DNA from: CAZGMN01 sp964645765
GTDB taxonomy: Bacteria > Acidobacteriota > Aminicenantia > Aminicenantales > Aminicenantaceae
Reading direction: 5' to 3'
Length of the DNA: 17,699 nt
Assembly: GCA_964645765.1 (NCBI GenBank)
Contig: CAZYBE010000051.1
Location: forward strand, 1-17,699
Part shown: in pieces, positions 1 through 7,209 of the stretch
How the letters are laid out: the number at the start of each line of letters is the position of its first letter
Position numbering within the stretch: position 1 is the first letter of the stretch
The notes under the pieces: model-generated
The model's database searches: none
What the model was told of the DNA's origin: nothing
What the model saw: only the letters and a program-made list of their open reading frames with translations
Translations under genes and position numbers: made by a program

Positions 1-2
1 AT

Positions 3-488
3 TTAATCTAAGGCTATGATTTCTGCTGATAATGTCCTGGGGTCAAGAAGAGCCGCCGTGCTTTTTCCTGAAATCCATCCTCCTGTTTCTCCGGGATTGA
101 TGAGCAGGGTTCTCTTCTTTTTCCTGAGCTCAGGCTTGTGGGTGTGGGCAAAAATGATGACATCGAATTTTCCAGAAGAAATATGGGAATCAAGCTTGGC
201 CGGAATGTGCATGACCAAAAAACGAAGGTCCTGATGGCTGAAGACCAGAGGAGCCTTTTTTATTTCGCCGAAGGGATGGAGGACTTTCTCAAGACCCTGC
301 TTTTCTCCGTCGCAGTTGCCAAAAACAGCCTTGACCGGACAGCCGAGGCTCTCAAGCTCTCTGGCTGCAAAAGGCGCAACAAAGTCACCGGCGTGGATAA
401 CCAGCCTGCACCCTGCTTCCTTGAAGATGCGGACAGCGTGCTTAATCGAATGGAGATTGTCGTGGGAATCTGCCATGATGCCGATCAT
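3..488 (-). CDS. YfcE/MJ0936-type metallophosphoesterase
   Basis: A 161-residue protein of the small calcineurin-like phosphoesterase family (YfcE, MJ0936), cytosolic two-metal phosphodiesterases whose physiological substrate is mostly unknown. Metal-binding motifs are visible in order: D7-S-H9, G34-D35, G56-N57/N58 region with the GNCD motif ending at D60, H94 after a beta strand, and H115-T-H117. Length matches the family (about 155-185). The start gives the typical beta strand just before the DxH motif; an internal ATG at codon 5 is too close to that motif to be preferred. The Shine-Dalgarno is weak (AAGAGAAAAAG). It is the only gene on the minus strand, divergent from the tRNA and the long + strand block, with its own promoter candidate at 526-554. 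The family call is firm; the substrate cannot be told. Confidence 0.9.
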   Translation of the reverse strand: MIGIMADSHDNLHSIKHAVRIFKEAGCRLVIHAGDFVAPFAARELESLGCPVKAVFGNCDGEKQGLEKVLHPFGEIKKAPLVFSHQDLRFLVMHIPAKLDSHISSGKFDVIIFAHTHKPELRKKKRTLLINPGETGGWISGKSTAALLDPRTLSAEIIALD

Positions 489-525
489 CTTTTTCTCTTG
501 GCGGATAATGCTTTTTTTCGCATTT

Positions 526-554
526 ATTTTAAAATAATGAAACTTGATTGTCTA
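526..554 (-). promoter_or_regulatory. sigma70-like promoter for the phosphodiesterase
   Basis: Read on the minus strand, TAGACA (554-549) is followed after exactly 17 nt by TAAAAT (531-526). Each box differs by one base from consensus. It lies about 40 nt upstream of the phosphodiesterase start and points away from the tRNA. Inferred from sequence only. Confidence 0.55.
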
Positions 555-568
555 ATATTTCTCAGATA

Positions 569-598
569 TTGACACTACGGGAGAAAATTATTTAAGAT
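569..598 (+). promoter_or_regulatory. sigma70-like promoter for tRNA-Val (and perhaps thrS onward)
   Basis: A perfect TTGACA (569-574) is followed after 18 nt by TAAGAT (593-598). The expected transcription start, near 605, leaves a short leader before the tRNA 5' end at 622. No terminator is visible between the tRNA and thrS, so transcripts may continue into the translation operon. A TATAAA at 598-603 is an alternative -10 but is too far from the -35. Confidence 0.6.
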
Positions 599-621
599 AT
601 AAAAGCTCAAAAAATTAAAAA

Positions 622-696
622 AGGCGCGTAGCTCAGTGGTAGAGTGCTTGCTTGACACGCAAGAGGTCGAGGGTTCGATACCCTCCGCGCCTACCA
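622..696 (+). tRNA. tRNA-Val (anticodon GAC)
   Basis: A full cloverleaf can be folded by eye. The acceptor stem AGGCGCG (622-628) pairs perfectly with CGCGCCT (686-692). A GCTC/GAGT D-arm follows. The anticodon stem is CTTGC (647-651) with GCAAG (659-663), and the 7-nt loop TTGACAC places anticodon GAC at 654-656. The T-arm is GAGGG/CCCTC with loop TTCGATA. The discriminator is A693 and the CCA end is encoded at 694-696. Anticodon GAC reads valine codons GUC/GUU. No variable-arm expansion or intron is present. It lies 78 nt upstream of thrS and downstream of a good promoter. Confidence 0.96.
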
Positions 697-710
697 TTTC
701 AAAGGAGTGA

Positions 711-762
711 GTATTCAAGAGGAAAGGAAGAGCTTCGATACTTCTCACGCCCTGTTGAATAC
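711..762 (+). promoter_or_regulatory. Inverted repeat in the thrS leader
   Basis: GTATTCAA (711-718) is the exact reverse complement of TTGAATAC (755-762), so the RNA between tRNA-Val and thrS can form an 8-bp stem. An SD-like AAAGGAG (701-707) lies just before the left arm and the thrS ATG lies 12 nt after the right arm. No SD is seen right next to the ATG. A TATAAA at 764-769, six bases upstream of the ATG, could alternatively be a -10 box for a leaderless thrS mRNA. Function is inferred; the repeat itself is seen directly. Confidence 0.4.
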
Positions 763-774
763 ATATAAATTTTA

Positions 775-2697
775 ATGGCTGAATCTGTTAAGGTCAAAAT
801 AGAGGGGTCTGTTCATTCCGTCAAGAAAGGAACTCCCCTTTCTGAGTTTTTGCCCAGCCTGCATCTCTCTCGCCAGCCGCTTTTAGCCAAGATTGACGGC
901 CAGCTGAGGGGTTTGGAGGCTTCCTTGGAAAAAGACACGGAGGTTCAATTGTCTTACGAAGGCTCGGCCGAGGCGCTTGACATTCTCAGGCACAGTGCTG
1001 CCCATCTCATGGCCCATGCTGTTTGCGAGCTTTTTCCAGAGACAAAGACCGGTGTCGGGCCGTCAACAGAGGATGGGTTTTTTTATGATTTTCTGCGGGA
1101 AGAGCCCTTCACCCTCGAAGACCTCTCTGCCGTCGAAAAAAAGATGCACGAGATTGCCCAAAAGAATATACCCATCGAGAAGCTTACCCTGCCCAAGAAA
1201 GAAGCTCTTCGGATTTTCCGGGAAAAGGGTCAGGAGCTGAAGGTCGAGCTCATCGAGGAGAAGGGCGATAAAGAGGTGACAGGCTACAGGCAAGGAAGCT
1301 TCATCGATTTTTGCCTTGGCCCTCATCTTCCTTCAACAGGCTTCATCAAACACTTCAAACTCCTTTCTGTCTCAGGGGCCTACTGGAAGGGCGACGAGAA
1401 AGGCCGGCAGCTTCAGAGAATCTACGGGACCGCCTTCTTCAGCAAAAAAGACCTGGAGGATTATCTTCAGCTGCTCGAAGAAGCCAAGAGAAGAGATCAC
1501 AGGAAGCTCGGCGCCGAGCTTGACCTTTTCAGCTTCAACGAGGATTTGGGCCCTGGCTTGGTCCTCTGGCACCAGAAAGGTGCGGCCATGAGGCGCATTA
1601 TCGAGAACTACTGGTGGGAAGAGCATCTGAGGGATGGTTATGATTTTCTTTACACTCCTCATATTGCCAAGCTTGGTGTTTGGCGCAAAAGCGGACATAC
1701 CGAATTTTACAATGCCATGTATCCACCCATCCTGATGGAGGGAGTGGAGTATGAGCTGAAGCCCATGAACTGCCCTTTTCATATCATGGTCTACAAGTCC
1801 AGGCAGCGGAGCTATCGCGAGCTTCCCTTGCGTTGGGCAGAACTCGGGACAGTTTATCGAAACGAAAGGAGCGGAGTCATCCACGGTCTTTTGAGAGTCA
1901 GGGGATTTACCCAGGACGATGCCCATCTTTTCTGCCGCGCCGACCAGCTTGAAAGCGAAATCAAAAGAGCGCTATTTCTGGCTTTAAGGCTTTTCAAGAC
2001 TTTTGGCTTTGAGGAGTATGAAATCTTTCTTTCCACTCGCCCTGATAAATATGTGGGAAAGATTGAGGATTGGGATAAGGCGACTGCGGCCTTGGAGATG
2101 GCCCTGAAAAATGCAAGCCTTGAATTTCATGTGGATAAGGGTGAGGGAGTTTTTTACGGGCCCAAGATTGATATCAAGGTCAAGGATGTCTTGAAAAGGT
2201 CCTGGCAGTGCACCACTATCCAGCTCGATTTCAACCTCTCGGAGCGCTTCGACCTCCAATATGTGGGCGAGGATGGAAATTTCCACCGTCCTTTCCTCAT
2301 CCATCGCGCTCTGCTGGGTTCGCTGGAAAGATTTTTTGGCATTCTGATCGAGCACTATAATGGAAACTTTCCTCTATGGCTTGCTCCTGTTCAAGTCGCT
2401 GTTGTCCCGATTGCAGAGAGGCATGAGGATTATGCTGCTTCCTTGGACAGGAAGCTCAGGGAGAAAGGATTGAGGTCGCAGGTCGACCTTCGCCGGGAAA
2501 AAGTTGGCTATAAAATCAGGGATGCTGAAATCCATAAGATTCCCCTTATCCTTATTGTTGGAGACAAGGAGGTTGCCCAAGGCGGTGCTTCTCTTCGGGT
2601 CCATACTCAGGGCGACAGAGGGGAAGTCAGCATCCAGGAATTCCTTGAAAAAGTCAAAGAATTGGATAAAAATAAATCTCTGACCATGAATTTTTAA
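775..2697 (+). CDS. thrS: Threonyl-tRNA synthetase
   Basis: Cytosolic class II synthetase that charges tRNA-Thr and edits mischarged serine. At 640 residues it matches the full-length bacterial form. Domains: TGS-like N1 (about 1-62); editing domain N2 (about 65-225) with H73, H77, C180 and H184 matching the E. coli editing residues; catalytic core (about 245-535) with zinc ligands C333, H384 and H510, one position off E. coli C334/H385/H511; C-terminal anticodon-binding domain (about 538-630). Motif 2 surrounds the YRNERSG stretch and motif 3 the HRALLGSLERF stretch. An in-frame stop at 766-768 fixes the ATG at 775 as the only sensible start. No close SD is present. The TAA stop overlaps the strong SD of infC, which suggests translational coupling. 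Confidence 0.98.
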   Translation: MAESVKVKIEGSVHSVKKGTPLSEFLPSLHLSRQPLLAKIDGQLRGLEASLEKDTEVQLSYEGSAEALDILRHSAAHLMAHAVCELFPETKTGVGPSTEDGFFYDFLREEPFTLEDLSAVEKKMHEIAQKNIPIEKLTLPKKEALRIFREKGQELKVELIEEKGDKEVTGYRQGSFIDFCLGPHLPSTGFIKHFKLLSVSGAYWKGDEKGRQLQRIYGTAFFSKKDLEDYLQLLEEAKRRDHRKLGAELDLFSFNEDLGPGLVLWHQKGAAMRRIIENYWWEEHLRDGYDFLYTPHIAKLGVWRKSGHTEFYNAMYPPILMEGVEYELKPMNCPFHIMVYKSRQRSYRELPLRWAELGTVYRNERSGVIHGLLRVRGFTQDDAHLFCRADQLESEIKRALFLALRLFKTFGFEEYEIFLSTRPDKYVGKIEDWDKATAALEMALKNASLEFHVDKGEGVFYGPKIDIKVKDVLKRSWQCTTIQLDFNLSERFDLQYVGEDGNFHRPFLIHRALLGSLERFFGILIEHYNGNFPLWLAPVQVAVVPIAERHEDYAASLDRKLREKGLRSQVDLRREKVGYKIRDAEIHKIPLILIVGDKEVAQGGASLRVHTQGDRGEVSIQEFLEKVKELDKNKSLTMNF

Positions 2698-2715
2698 AGG
2701 AGGTCAATCATCATC
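2698..2715 (+). promoter_or_regulatory. Strong SD followed by three ATC codons: infC start region
   Basis: AGGAGG (2698-2703) is followed by three in-frame ATC codons at 2707, 2710 and 2713. Spacing from the SD is 3, 6 and 9 nt, so 2710 or 2713 is the likely initiator. IF-3 rejects non-canonical start codons, and AUU or AUC starts on infC are known to make the gene self-limiting (E. coli AUU; the Myxococcus xanthus infC homologue uses AUC). That the same control works here is inferred. Confidence 0.75.
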
Positions 2716-3339
2716 AGACGCACATTTTATCGCGGCGGAAAAGGAGACAGGCCGCACAGGATTAATGAGATGATTCGCGCCGGGGAAGTCAGGATAATCG
2801 ATGAGGACAAGCAACAGCTTGGAATCATGCCCTTGGCTAAAGCCTTATCCATTGCTGGCGAGAAAGGCCTGGATTTGGTTGAAATCGCGCCCCAGGCAGT
2901 TCCCCCTGTGTGCCGGGTTATGGATTATGGCAAGTTTCTTTATGAATTACACAAGAAAGCCCATGAGGCAAAGAGACATCAGAAGCAGATACAAATCAAA
3001 GAGATTAAGTTCAGACCCAAAATCAGCATCCATGATTATACTTTCAAGATGAGGCACATTCAGAGATTCCTGAGCGACGGAAACAAAGTGAGAATAACCG
3101 TCATGCTCAGAGGCAGAGAAAGAGCTAAGCCTGAGCTCGCTCAGCATATTTTAGACAGAGTTCTCGAAGACACCAAAGATGTCGCCTTGCAGGATGGAGA
3201 AGTCCGGAGGCAACCCTGGTTTATTTCGGCTCTGTTAGGTCCCGCAAAGTCAGGAGGAAAAAATGCCAAAACTAAAGACGCACAAAGGGGCGAAGAAGAG
3301 GTTCAAAGTAACAGCAAAAAAGAAGATCGTTCACCATAA
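2710..3339 (+). CDS. infC: Translation initiation factor IF-3 (ATC start)
   Basis: IF-3 binds the 30S subunit, prevents premature 50S joining and checks the start codon. The first ATG (2770) would remove the conserved N-terminal stretch RPHRINEMIR, so translation must begin upstream; the in-frame ATC at 2710 (or 2713) behind AGGAGG gives about 209 residues. The N-domain covers roughly 10-85, the linker is rich in Lys/His/Gln around 80-105, and the C-domain carries the KEIKFRPKISIHDY and MLRGRERAKPELA motifs. The usual MVMVLAPK-like end is replaced by FISALLGPAK, followed by a charged tail of about 30 residues not typical of the family, whose usual length is near 180. That tail overlaps rpmI by 77 nt in another frame. 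Product certain; exact start and meaning of the tail less so. Confidence 0.9.
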   Translation: MIRRTFYRGGKGDRPHRINEMIRAGEVRIIDEDKQQLGIMPLAKALSIAGEKGLDLVEIAPQAVPPVCRVMDYGKFLYELHKKAHEAKRHQKQIQIKEIKFRPKISIHDYTFKMRHIQRFLSDGNKVRITVMLRGRERAKPELAQHILDRVLEDTKDVALQDGEVRRQPWFISALLGPAKSGGKNAKTKDAQRGEEEVQSNSKKEDRSP

Positions 3340-3463
3340 GGCTTACAAGAGCCATATTCTCACCAAAAAGTCAGCGAAGAGGAAAAGAAGCTTAGGGAAG
3401 GGAAAGCTCATCAAGCGCTCTGATCGACGCAAAATCAAGAGAATGCTTCCCTATGACTTTTGA
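3263..3463 (+). CDS. rpmI: Large ribosomal subunit protein bL35
   Basis: A 66-residue, very basic protein with the L35 signature: MPKLKTHKGAKKRFK at the N-terminus, a HILTKKS stretch in the middle, and the RMLPY motif near the C-terminus. It belongs to the 50S subunit. AGGAGG (3252-3257) lies 5 nt before the ATG, inside the infC coding sequence. The gene starts 77 nt before the infC stop, so its 5' third is read in two frames. infC-rpmI-rplT is the conserved order; in E. coli, L20 represses rpmI and rplT translation, but no matching RNA structure was identified here. Confidence 0.97.
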   Translation: MPKLKTHKGAKKRFKVTAKKKIVHHKAYKSHILTKKSAKRKRSLGKGKLIKRSDRRKIKRMLPYDF

Positions 3464-3505
3464 AGAACACTCTGCAGACTGCTGACAGGAAGCAAGGAGA
3501 AGAAA

Positions 3506-3862
3506 ATGCCGAGAGTCAAGAGAGGAACAAAAAAAAGAGCGAGAAGGTCAAAAATCTTAGGGATGGCCAAGGGATATTGGGGAGCAAAAAGCCACAACTA
3601 CCGGACAGCCAAGGAAGCAGTTGAGAAAGGCTTAATCTATGCCTACCGCGACCGGCGTGCCAGGAAGAGAAATTTCCGAAGACTCTGGATTATCAGGATT
3701 AAAGCTGCGGCAGAGCAGGGCGGCCTCTCTTACAGCCGCTTCATCCGCGGCCTGAAGAGGCTCGGTATCGAGCTTGACAGAAAGATCCTGGCGGATTTGG
3801 CAGTCAACCATCCCCAGACCTTTTTGCGAATCGTCCAGAGAATCAAGGACTCAACAAGCTGA
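3506..3862 (+). CDS. rplT: Large ribosomal subunit protein bL20
   Basis: A 118-residue basic protein with the whole L20 pattern: MPRVKRG start, the GYWGAKSHNYRTAKEAV region, the YRDRRARKRNFRRLWI helix that binds 23S rRNA, and the globular end with SYSRFIRGLKR. L20 is needed for early 50S assembly. AAGGAGA (3494-3500) lies 5 nt before the ATG. A 42-nt spacer separates it from rpmI and only 5 nt separate its stop from the pheS ATG. Length is normal for the family. Confidence 0.98.
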   Translation: MPRVKRGTKKRARRSKILGMAKGYWGAKSHNYRTAKEAVEKGLIYAYRDRRARKRNFRRLWIIRIKAAAEQGGLSYSRFIRGLKRLGIELDRKILADLAVNHPQTFLRIVQRIKDSTS

Positions 3863-3867
3863 GGGAA

Positions 3868-4902
3868 ATGAAGGATTTTAAGGCCAAAATAAAAGAACAC
3901 CGAAAAGAGTTCGATAGAGCTCTGGCTCGAGTCAAGGATACAAAGTCCTTTCAGGAACTCCATGGCCGTTATTTGAGCCGAAAGAAGGGGCAGCTAAAGC
4001 TTCTTTTCGAGGAGATGAAAGCTATCGGGCCAGGAGAAAGGCCTGAGGTTGGACAGCTTGTCAATAGCTTGAAAGCCTATGTTCAGGAAAAGCTTGAGGG
4101 CCTCAGGAAAGAGCTTGAAGCTGCGCCAAGGCTTCTGAAAAAGTTCGACCTTACTCTCCCGGGTGAAAAATCCTATTACGGCTCTCCCCATCCCATCGTG
4201 CTCTTTGAGCAGGAGATCGAAAATATCTTCATCGCCATGGGTTTTTCCATCGAAGAAGGTCCGGAGATAGAGACAGATTATTACAATTTTGAAGCCTTGA
4301 ATTTCCCTCCTCATCACCCTGCCCGGGATGACTGGGATACCCTTTATATAACAGATGATTTGCTTCTCCGCACCCACACCTCGCCGGTCCAAATCCGGGC
4401 CATGCTCAATAGAAAGCCTCCCATCCGGATCATCATTCCTGGCAAGGTCTACCGCAAGGAGTCTCCTGACCCGACCCATCTGCCCATGTTCTTCCAGGTT
4501 GAAGGGCTGGTGGTGGACCAGGGCATCACCTTCGCTCACTTAAAAGGGACGCTGGAACAATTCCTTAAGACCCTGTTTTTCGAGAAAATAAAGATCAGGT
4601 TTCGCCCCAGCTTTTTTCCTTTTACCGAGCCCTCGGCTGAAGTTGACATCGAGTGCACTGTCTGCGGGGCCAAGAACTCGGCCTGCCCTGTTTGCAAAGG
4701 GACAGGATGGATAGAGATTTTGGGTTCGGGGATGGTCGACCCTCAGGTTCTCAAAAACGTCAACATCGACCCTGAAAAGTATTCTGGGTTCGCCTTCGGC
4801 ATGGGAATAGACCGGACAGCCATGTTTGCTTATCAAATCCCTGACATGAGATATTTTTATGAGAACGATTTAAGGTTCATAAGGCAGTTCGCACTCAAAT
4901 GA
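3868..4902 (+). CDS. pheS: Phenylalanyl-tRNA synthetase alpha subunit
   Basis: Catalytic subunit of the (alpha-beta)2 PheRS, 344 residues. An N-terminal coiled coil that reaches the tRNA covers about 1-90. The class II core follows: the GSPHPIVLFEQEIENIF stretch (motif 1 region, from 106), RTHTSPVQIR (168-177, motif 2), the HLPMFFQVEG stretch (204-213), PFTEPSAEVD (251-260) and GFAFGMGIDRTAM (307-319, motif 3). Cysteines C263, C266, C273 and C276 form a CxxC-x6-CxxC pair that looks like a zinc knuckle, as in a number of bacterial PheS proteins. The ATG follows a GAGGG at short distance. Its stop shares ATGA with the start of pheT, so the two subunits are coupled for balanced synthesis. Confidence 0.98.
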   Translation: MKDFKAKIKEHRKEFDRALARVKDTKSFQELHGRYLSRKKGQLKLLFEEMKAIGPGERPEVGQLVNSLKAYVQEKLEGLRKELEAAPRLLKKFDLTLPGEKSYYGSPHPIVLFEQEIENIFIAMGFSIEEGPEIETDYYNFEALNFPPHHPARDDWDTLYITDDLLLRTHTSPVQIRAMLNRKPPIRIIIPGKVYRKESPDPTHLPMFFQVEGLVVDQGITFAHLKGTLEQFLKTLFFEKIKIRFRPSFFPFTEPSAEVDIECTVCGAKNSACPVCKGTGWIEILGSGMVDPQVLKNVNIDPEKYSGFAFGMGIDRTAMFAYQIPDMRYFYENDLRFIRQFALK

Positions 4903-6959
4903 GAATAAGTTTGGATTGGCTCAAGGACTATGTTCCCTTCGACCTCCCCCTCGCTCAGCTTGTGGAGAAGTTGAACATGGTCGGGTTGATGGTTGAGAAC
5001 CGGGAGGAGAAAGACGGGGATATTGTCCTTGAAATCGAGACTTACTCCAACCGGCCTGACACTCTCGGGCATCTGGGAATTGCCCGCGAGATTGCCGCTT
5101 CGCTCAAGCTTCCCCTTAAAGAGCCGGTCTTGCCGTTGACTGAGGCCGGGGAAAAGACTTCTGACTGTATCGATGTCCAAATCTTGGATGAAAGCCTCTG
5201 TCCTCGTTACACAGGGATAGTCGTCAAGAATATCAAGGTGGGCCCCTCGCCTGGATGGCTGATAAAGAGAATCGAAGCCATGGGCCTGAAGCCTATCAAT
5301 AACGTTGTTGACGTCACCAACTATGTCCTCTATGCCACGGCTCAGCCCATCCATGCCTTTGATTTAGCCAAGATTTCGGGAAGAAAAATCATCATCCGCA
5401 AGGCAAGAAACTCTGAAATTTTAAAAACCCTGGAAGACAAGGACATCATTCTTTCTCCAGAAATGCTGGTGATTGCCGATGAAGGGAAGCCGATGGCTTT
5501 AGCTGGAGTCATCGGCGGAATGGAGTCGTCTGTTCAAGAAGGAACTCAGGATGTTTTCATCGAGAGCGCCTACTTTGACCCCATTTCCATAAGATTGACG
5601 AGCAAAAAAACAGGAATCCTGACCGATGCTTCCTACCGTTTTGAGCGCGGGGCAGATATATCTTTCCCGCCTAAGGCAGCGGCCATCGCTGCTTCGCTCC
5701 TGACTCAACTGGGAGGAGCAGCCACCAAAGGCATTGTCGATGTCTATCCGAATCCCAGGAAAAACAGAACAGTCATCCTCCGTCAGAACCGCATCGTCGA
5801 GCTCTTGGGAATGGAGGTTGATGAGGAATTTACGATTCAAACTCTCACCAACCTTGGGTTTCAGGTTGAAGCTCAGCAGAAAGGGATATGGCAGGTCAAG
5901 GTTCCTTATTTCAGGGTGGATATCGAAAGGGAAGCAGACCTTGTTGAAGAGATTGCCCGCTTCTTCGGCTATGACCGGATTCCTTCTCATTTCCCGCCTC
6001 TCAAGGTCTTGGAGCCGCCTCCGGACCAGAAAAGGAAGAGAATAAACAAGATGCGACAGCTGCTCTTCTTCAAGGGCTTTGATGAGGTGCTCAACTTCAG
6101 TTTCTCTGACCCTGAAAAGGAATCTGCTTTCCGGACAGGGAAGCGAGCCATCGAGATCAGAAATCCCGTTTCTTCAAAGGCGCGTCTTCTCAGGACAACA
6201 ATTCTCGGGGGGCTTCTGGAGAACATTGTCTGGAATAAGAACAGAGGAGCCGAAGGGGTTCACATTTTCGAGGTCGGCAACATCTATTTCTGGGAAGATG
6301 ACACGACCCAGGAAGCGCTCACCCTTGGGCTGGCGACGACCGGCTTTTTTGGCCAGCCTAACTGGCAGAAGAAGGAGGAGGAGACGGATTTCTTCCATTT
6401 GAAGGGAACGCTGGAGTCGATGATGACTCACCTGAGATACGAGCCCTTCTCCTTCAAGAAAGAGGATCATCCCTTTTTCGAGCCCGATTGTTCTCTCGCC
6501 TTGCACGTCAAGGAGGAGAAAATTGGGTATTTTGGGTTGGTCAAGAAAAGCATTCTCGATTTCTTCTTGATAAAAGATTTGGTCTGGGTTGCCGAGCTCG
6601 ACCTCAAGCAGCTTTTGGAAAAAAAGCCTCAATCTTTCGAGTATGTTCCTCTGGCCAGGTTCCCGGGCGTCACGCGAGACATCTCTTTTATCGCTGGAAG
6701 AAATGTTTCCTATCATGAGGTCAAAGAAGCTTTGGAGGAGCTTTCCATCCCTTATCTTGCCCGCTTCGACCTTTACGACCGTTTCTCTGGCCCCTCGGTT
6801 CCTAAGGATAAAATCAGCCTGTCTTTTCGTTTCGTTTATGTTAATCCCCAAAGGACGCTTCTGGCCGAGGAAGTCGACCGTCTCCAGCAGAAAATTATCA
6901 AGGCCTTAAGGGCCAAATTTAATTTTCAACTTAGGGAAGGAGGAAAAATTGACAACTGA
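4899..6959 (+). CDS. pheT: Phenylalanyl-tRNA synthetase beta subunit, short form without OB domain
   Basis: The PheRS beta subunit holds the editing site and helps bind tRNA. It is 686 residues, about 100 fewer than E. coli or Thermus PheT. Residues 1-36 are the B1 start (WLKDYV motif) and run straight into LEIETYSNRPDTLGHLGIARE (from 44), where other PheT proteins carry an inserted OB-fold tRNA-binding (B2) domain. The B3/B4 editing region covers about 85-275, the B5 domain about 288-362, and the catalytic-like core about 375-575. The C-terminal FDX-ACB anticodon-binding domain covers about 582-680, with RFPGVTRDIS. It overlaps pheS by 4 nt and the next gene by 11 nt. The missing domain looks like a clean absence, not a frameshift. 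Confidence 0.97.
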   Translation: MRISLDWLKDYVPFDLPLAQLVEKLNMVGLMVENREEKDGDIVLEIETYSNRPDTLGHLGIAREIAASLKLPLKEPVLPLTEAGEKTSDCIDVQILDESLCPRYTGIVVKNIKVGPSPGWLIKRIEAMGLKPINNVVDVTNYVLYATAQPIHAFDLAKISGRKIIIRKARNSEILKTLEDKDIILSPEMLVIADEGKPMALAGVIGGMESSVQEGTQDVFIESAYFDPISIRLTSKKTGILTDASYRFERGADISFPPKAAAIAASLLTQLGGAATKGIVDVYPNPRKNRTVILRQNRIVELLGMEVDEEFTIQTLTNLGFQVEAQQKGIWQVKVPYFRVDIEREADLVEEIARFFGYDRIPSHFPPLKVLEPPPDQKRKRINKMRQLLFFKGFDEVLNFSFSDPEKESAFRTGKRAIEIRNPVSSKARLLRTTILGGLLENIVWNKNRGAEGVHIFEVGNIYFWEDDTTQEALTLGLATTGFFGQPNWQKKEEETDFFHLKGTLESMMTHLRYEPFSFKKEDHPFFEPDCSLALHVKEEKIGYFGLVKKSILDFFLIKDLVWVAELDLKQLLEKKPQSFEYVPLARFPGVTRDISFIAGRNVSYHEVKEALEELSIPYLARFDLYDRFSGPSVPKDKISLSFRFVYVNPQRTLLAEEVDRLQQKIIKALRAKFNFQLREGGKIDN

Positions 6960-7209
6960 ATTAGAACGGATTAAAATACTGGAGAGTAAAATCTCCCACG
7001 TCATTGAATTCATAAACAAGCTCATGGGAGAGAATGAGAAGCTGAAGCAGCAGGTGAAGGAGTTGAAGGCAGAGAAAAAGAGCTTTGAAGAACAGGCCCA
7101 AAAAATAGGAAAGCTTGATGAGGATTTGAAGATTTACCAGAAGGAGAGGGAGGCCATGAAGGGAAAAATAGAGGCAATCATAAGCCAGATAGACCGGATT
7201 GAAATATGA
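6949..7209 (+). CDS. Small coiled-coil protein, possibly ZapB-like
   Basis: An 86-residue protein begins with TTG at 6949, 5 nt after a strong AAGGAGG (6937-6943). No ATG lies near this SD; the ORF overlaps the pheT end by 11 nt and shares ATGA with zapA. It is almost all charged heptads (Leu/Ile at core positions in LESKISHVIEFINKLMGENEKL and after), so a parallel or antiparallel coiled coil is expected; no membrane segment or signal is seen. ZapB, a similar short coiled coil that binds ZapA at the division ring in E. coli, has the same style, and position next to zapA supports that role. Homology is not proved by eye: coiled coils resemble each other by composition. Confidence 0.75.
   Translation: MTTELERIKILESKISHVIEFINKLMGENEKLKQQVKELKAEKKSFEEQAQKIGKLDEDLKIYQKEREAMKGKIEAIISQIDRIEI

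Noticed and set aside
138..572. Plus-strand ORFs opposite the phosphodiesterase gene
   Set aside because: They are antisense shadows without any family pattern, while the minus-strand frame carries all metal-binding motifs.
697..774. T-box riboswitch before thrS
   Set aside because: No conserved T-box sequence, specifier loop or antiterminator/terminator pair is visible and the leader is too short.
2770..3339. infC starting at the ATG at 2770
   Set aside because: It drops the conserved IF-3 N-terminus encoded just upstream, has no SD at suitable distance, and a perfect SD with ATC codons exists upstream.
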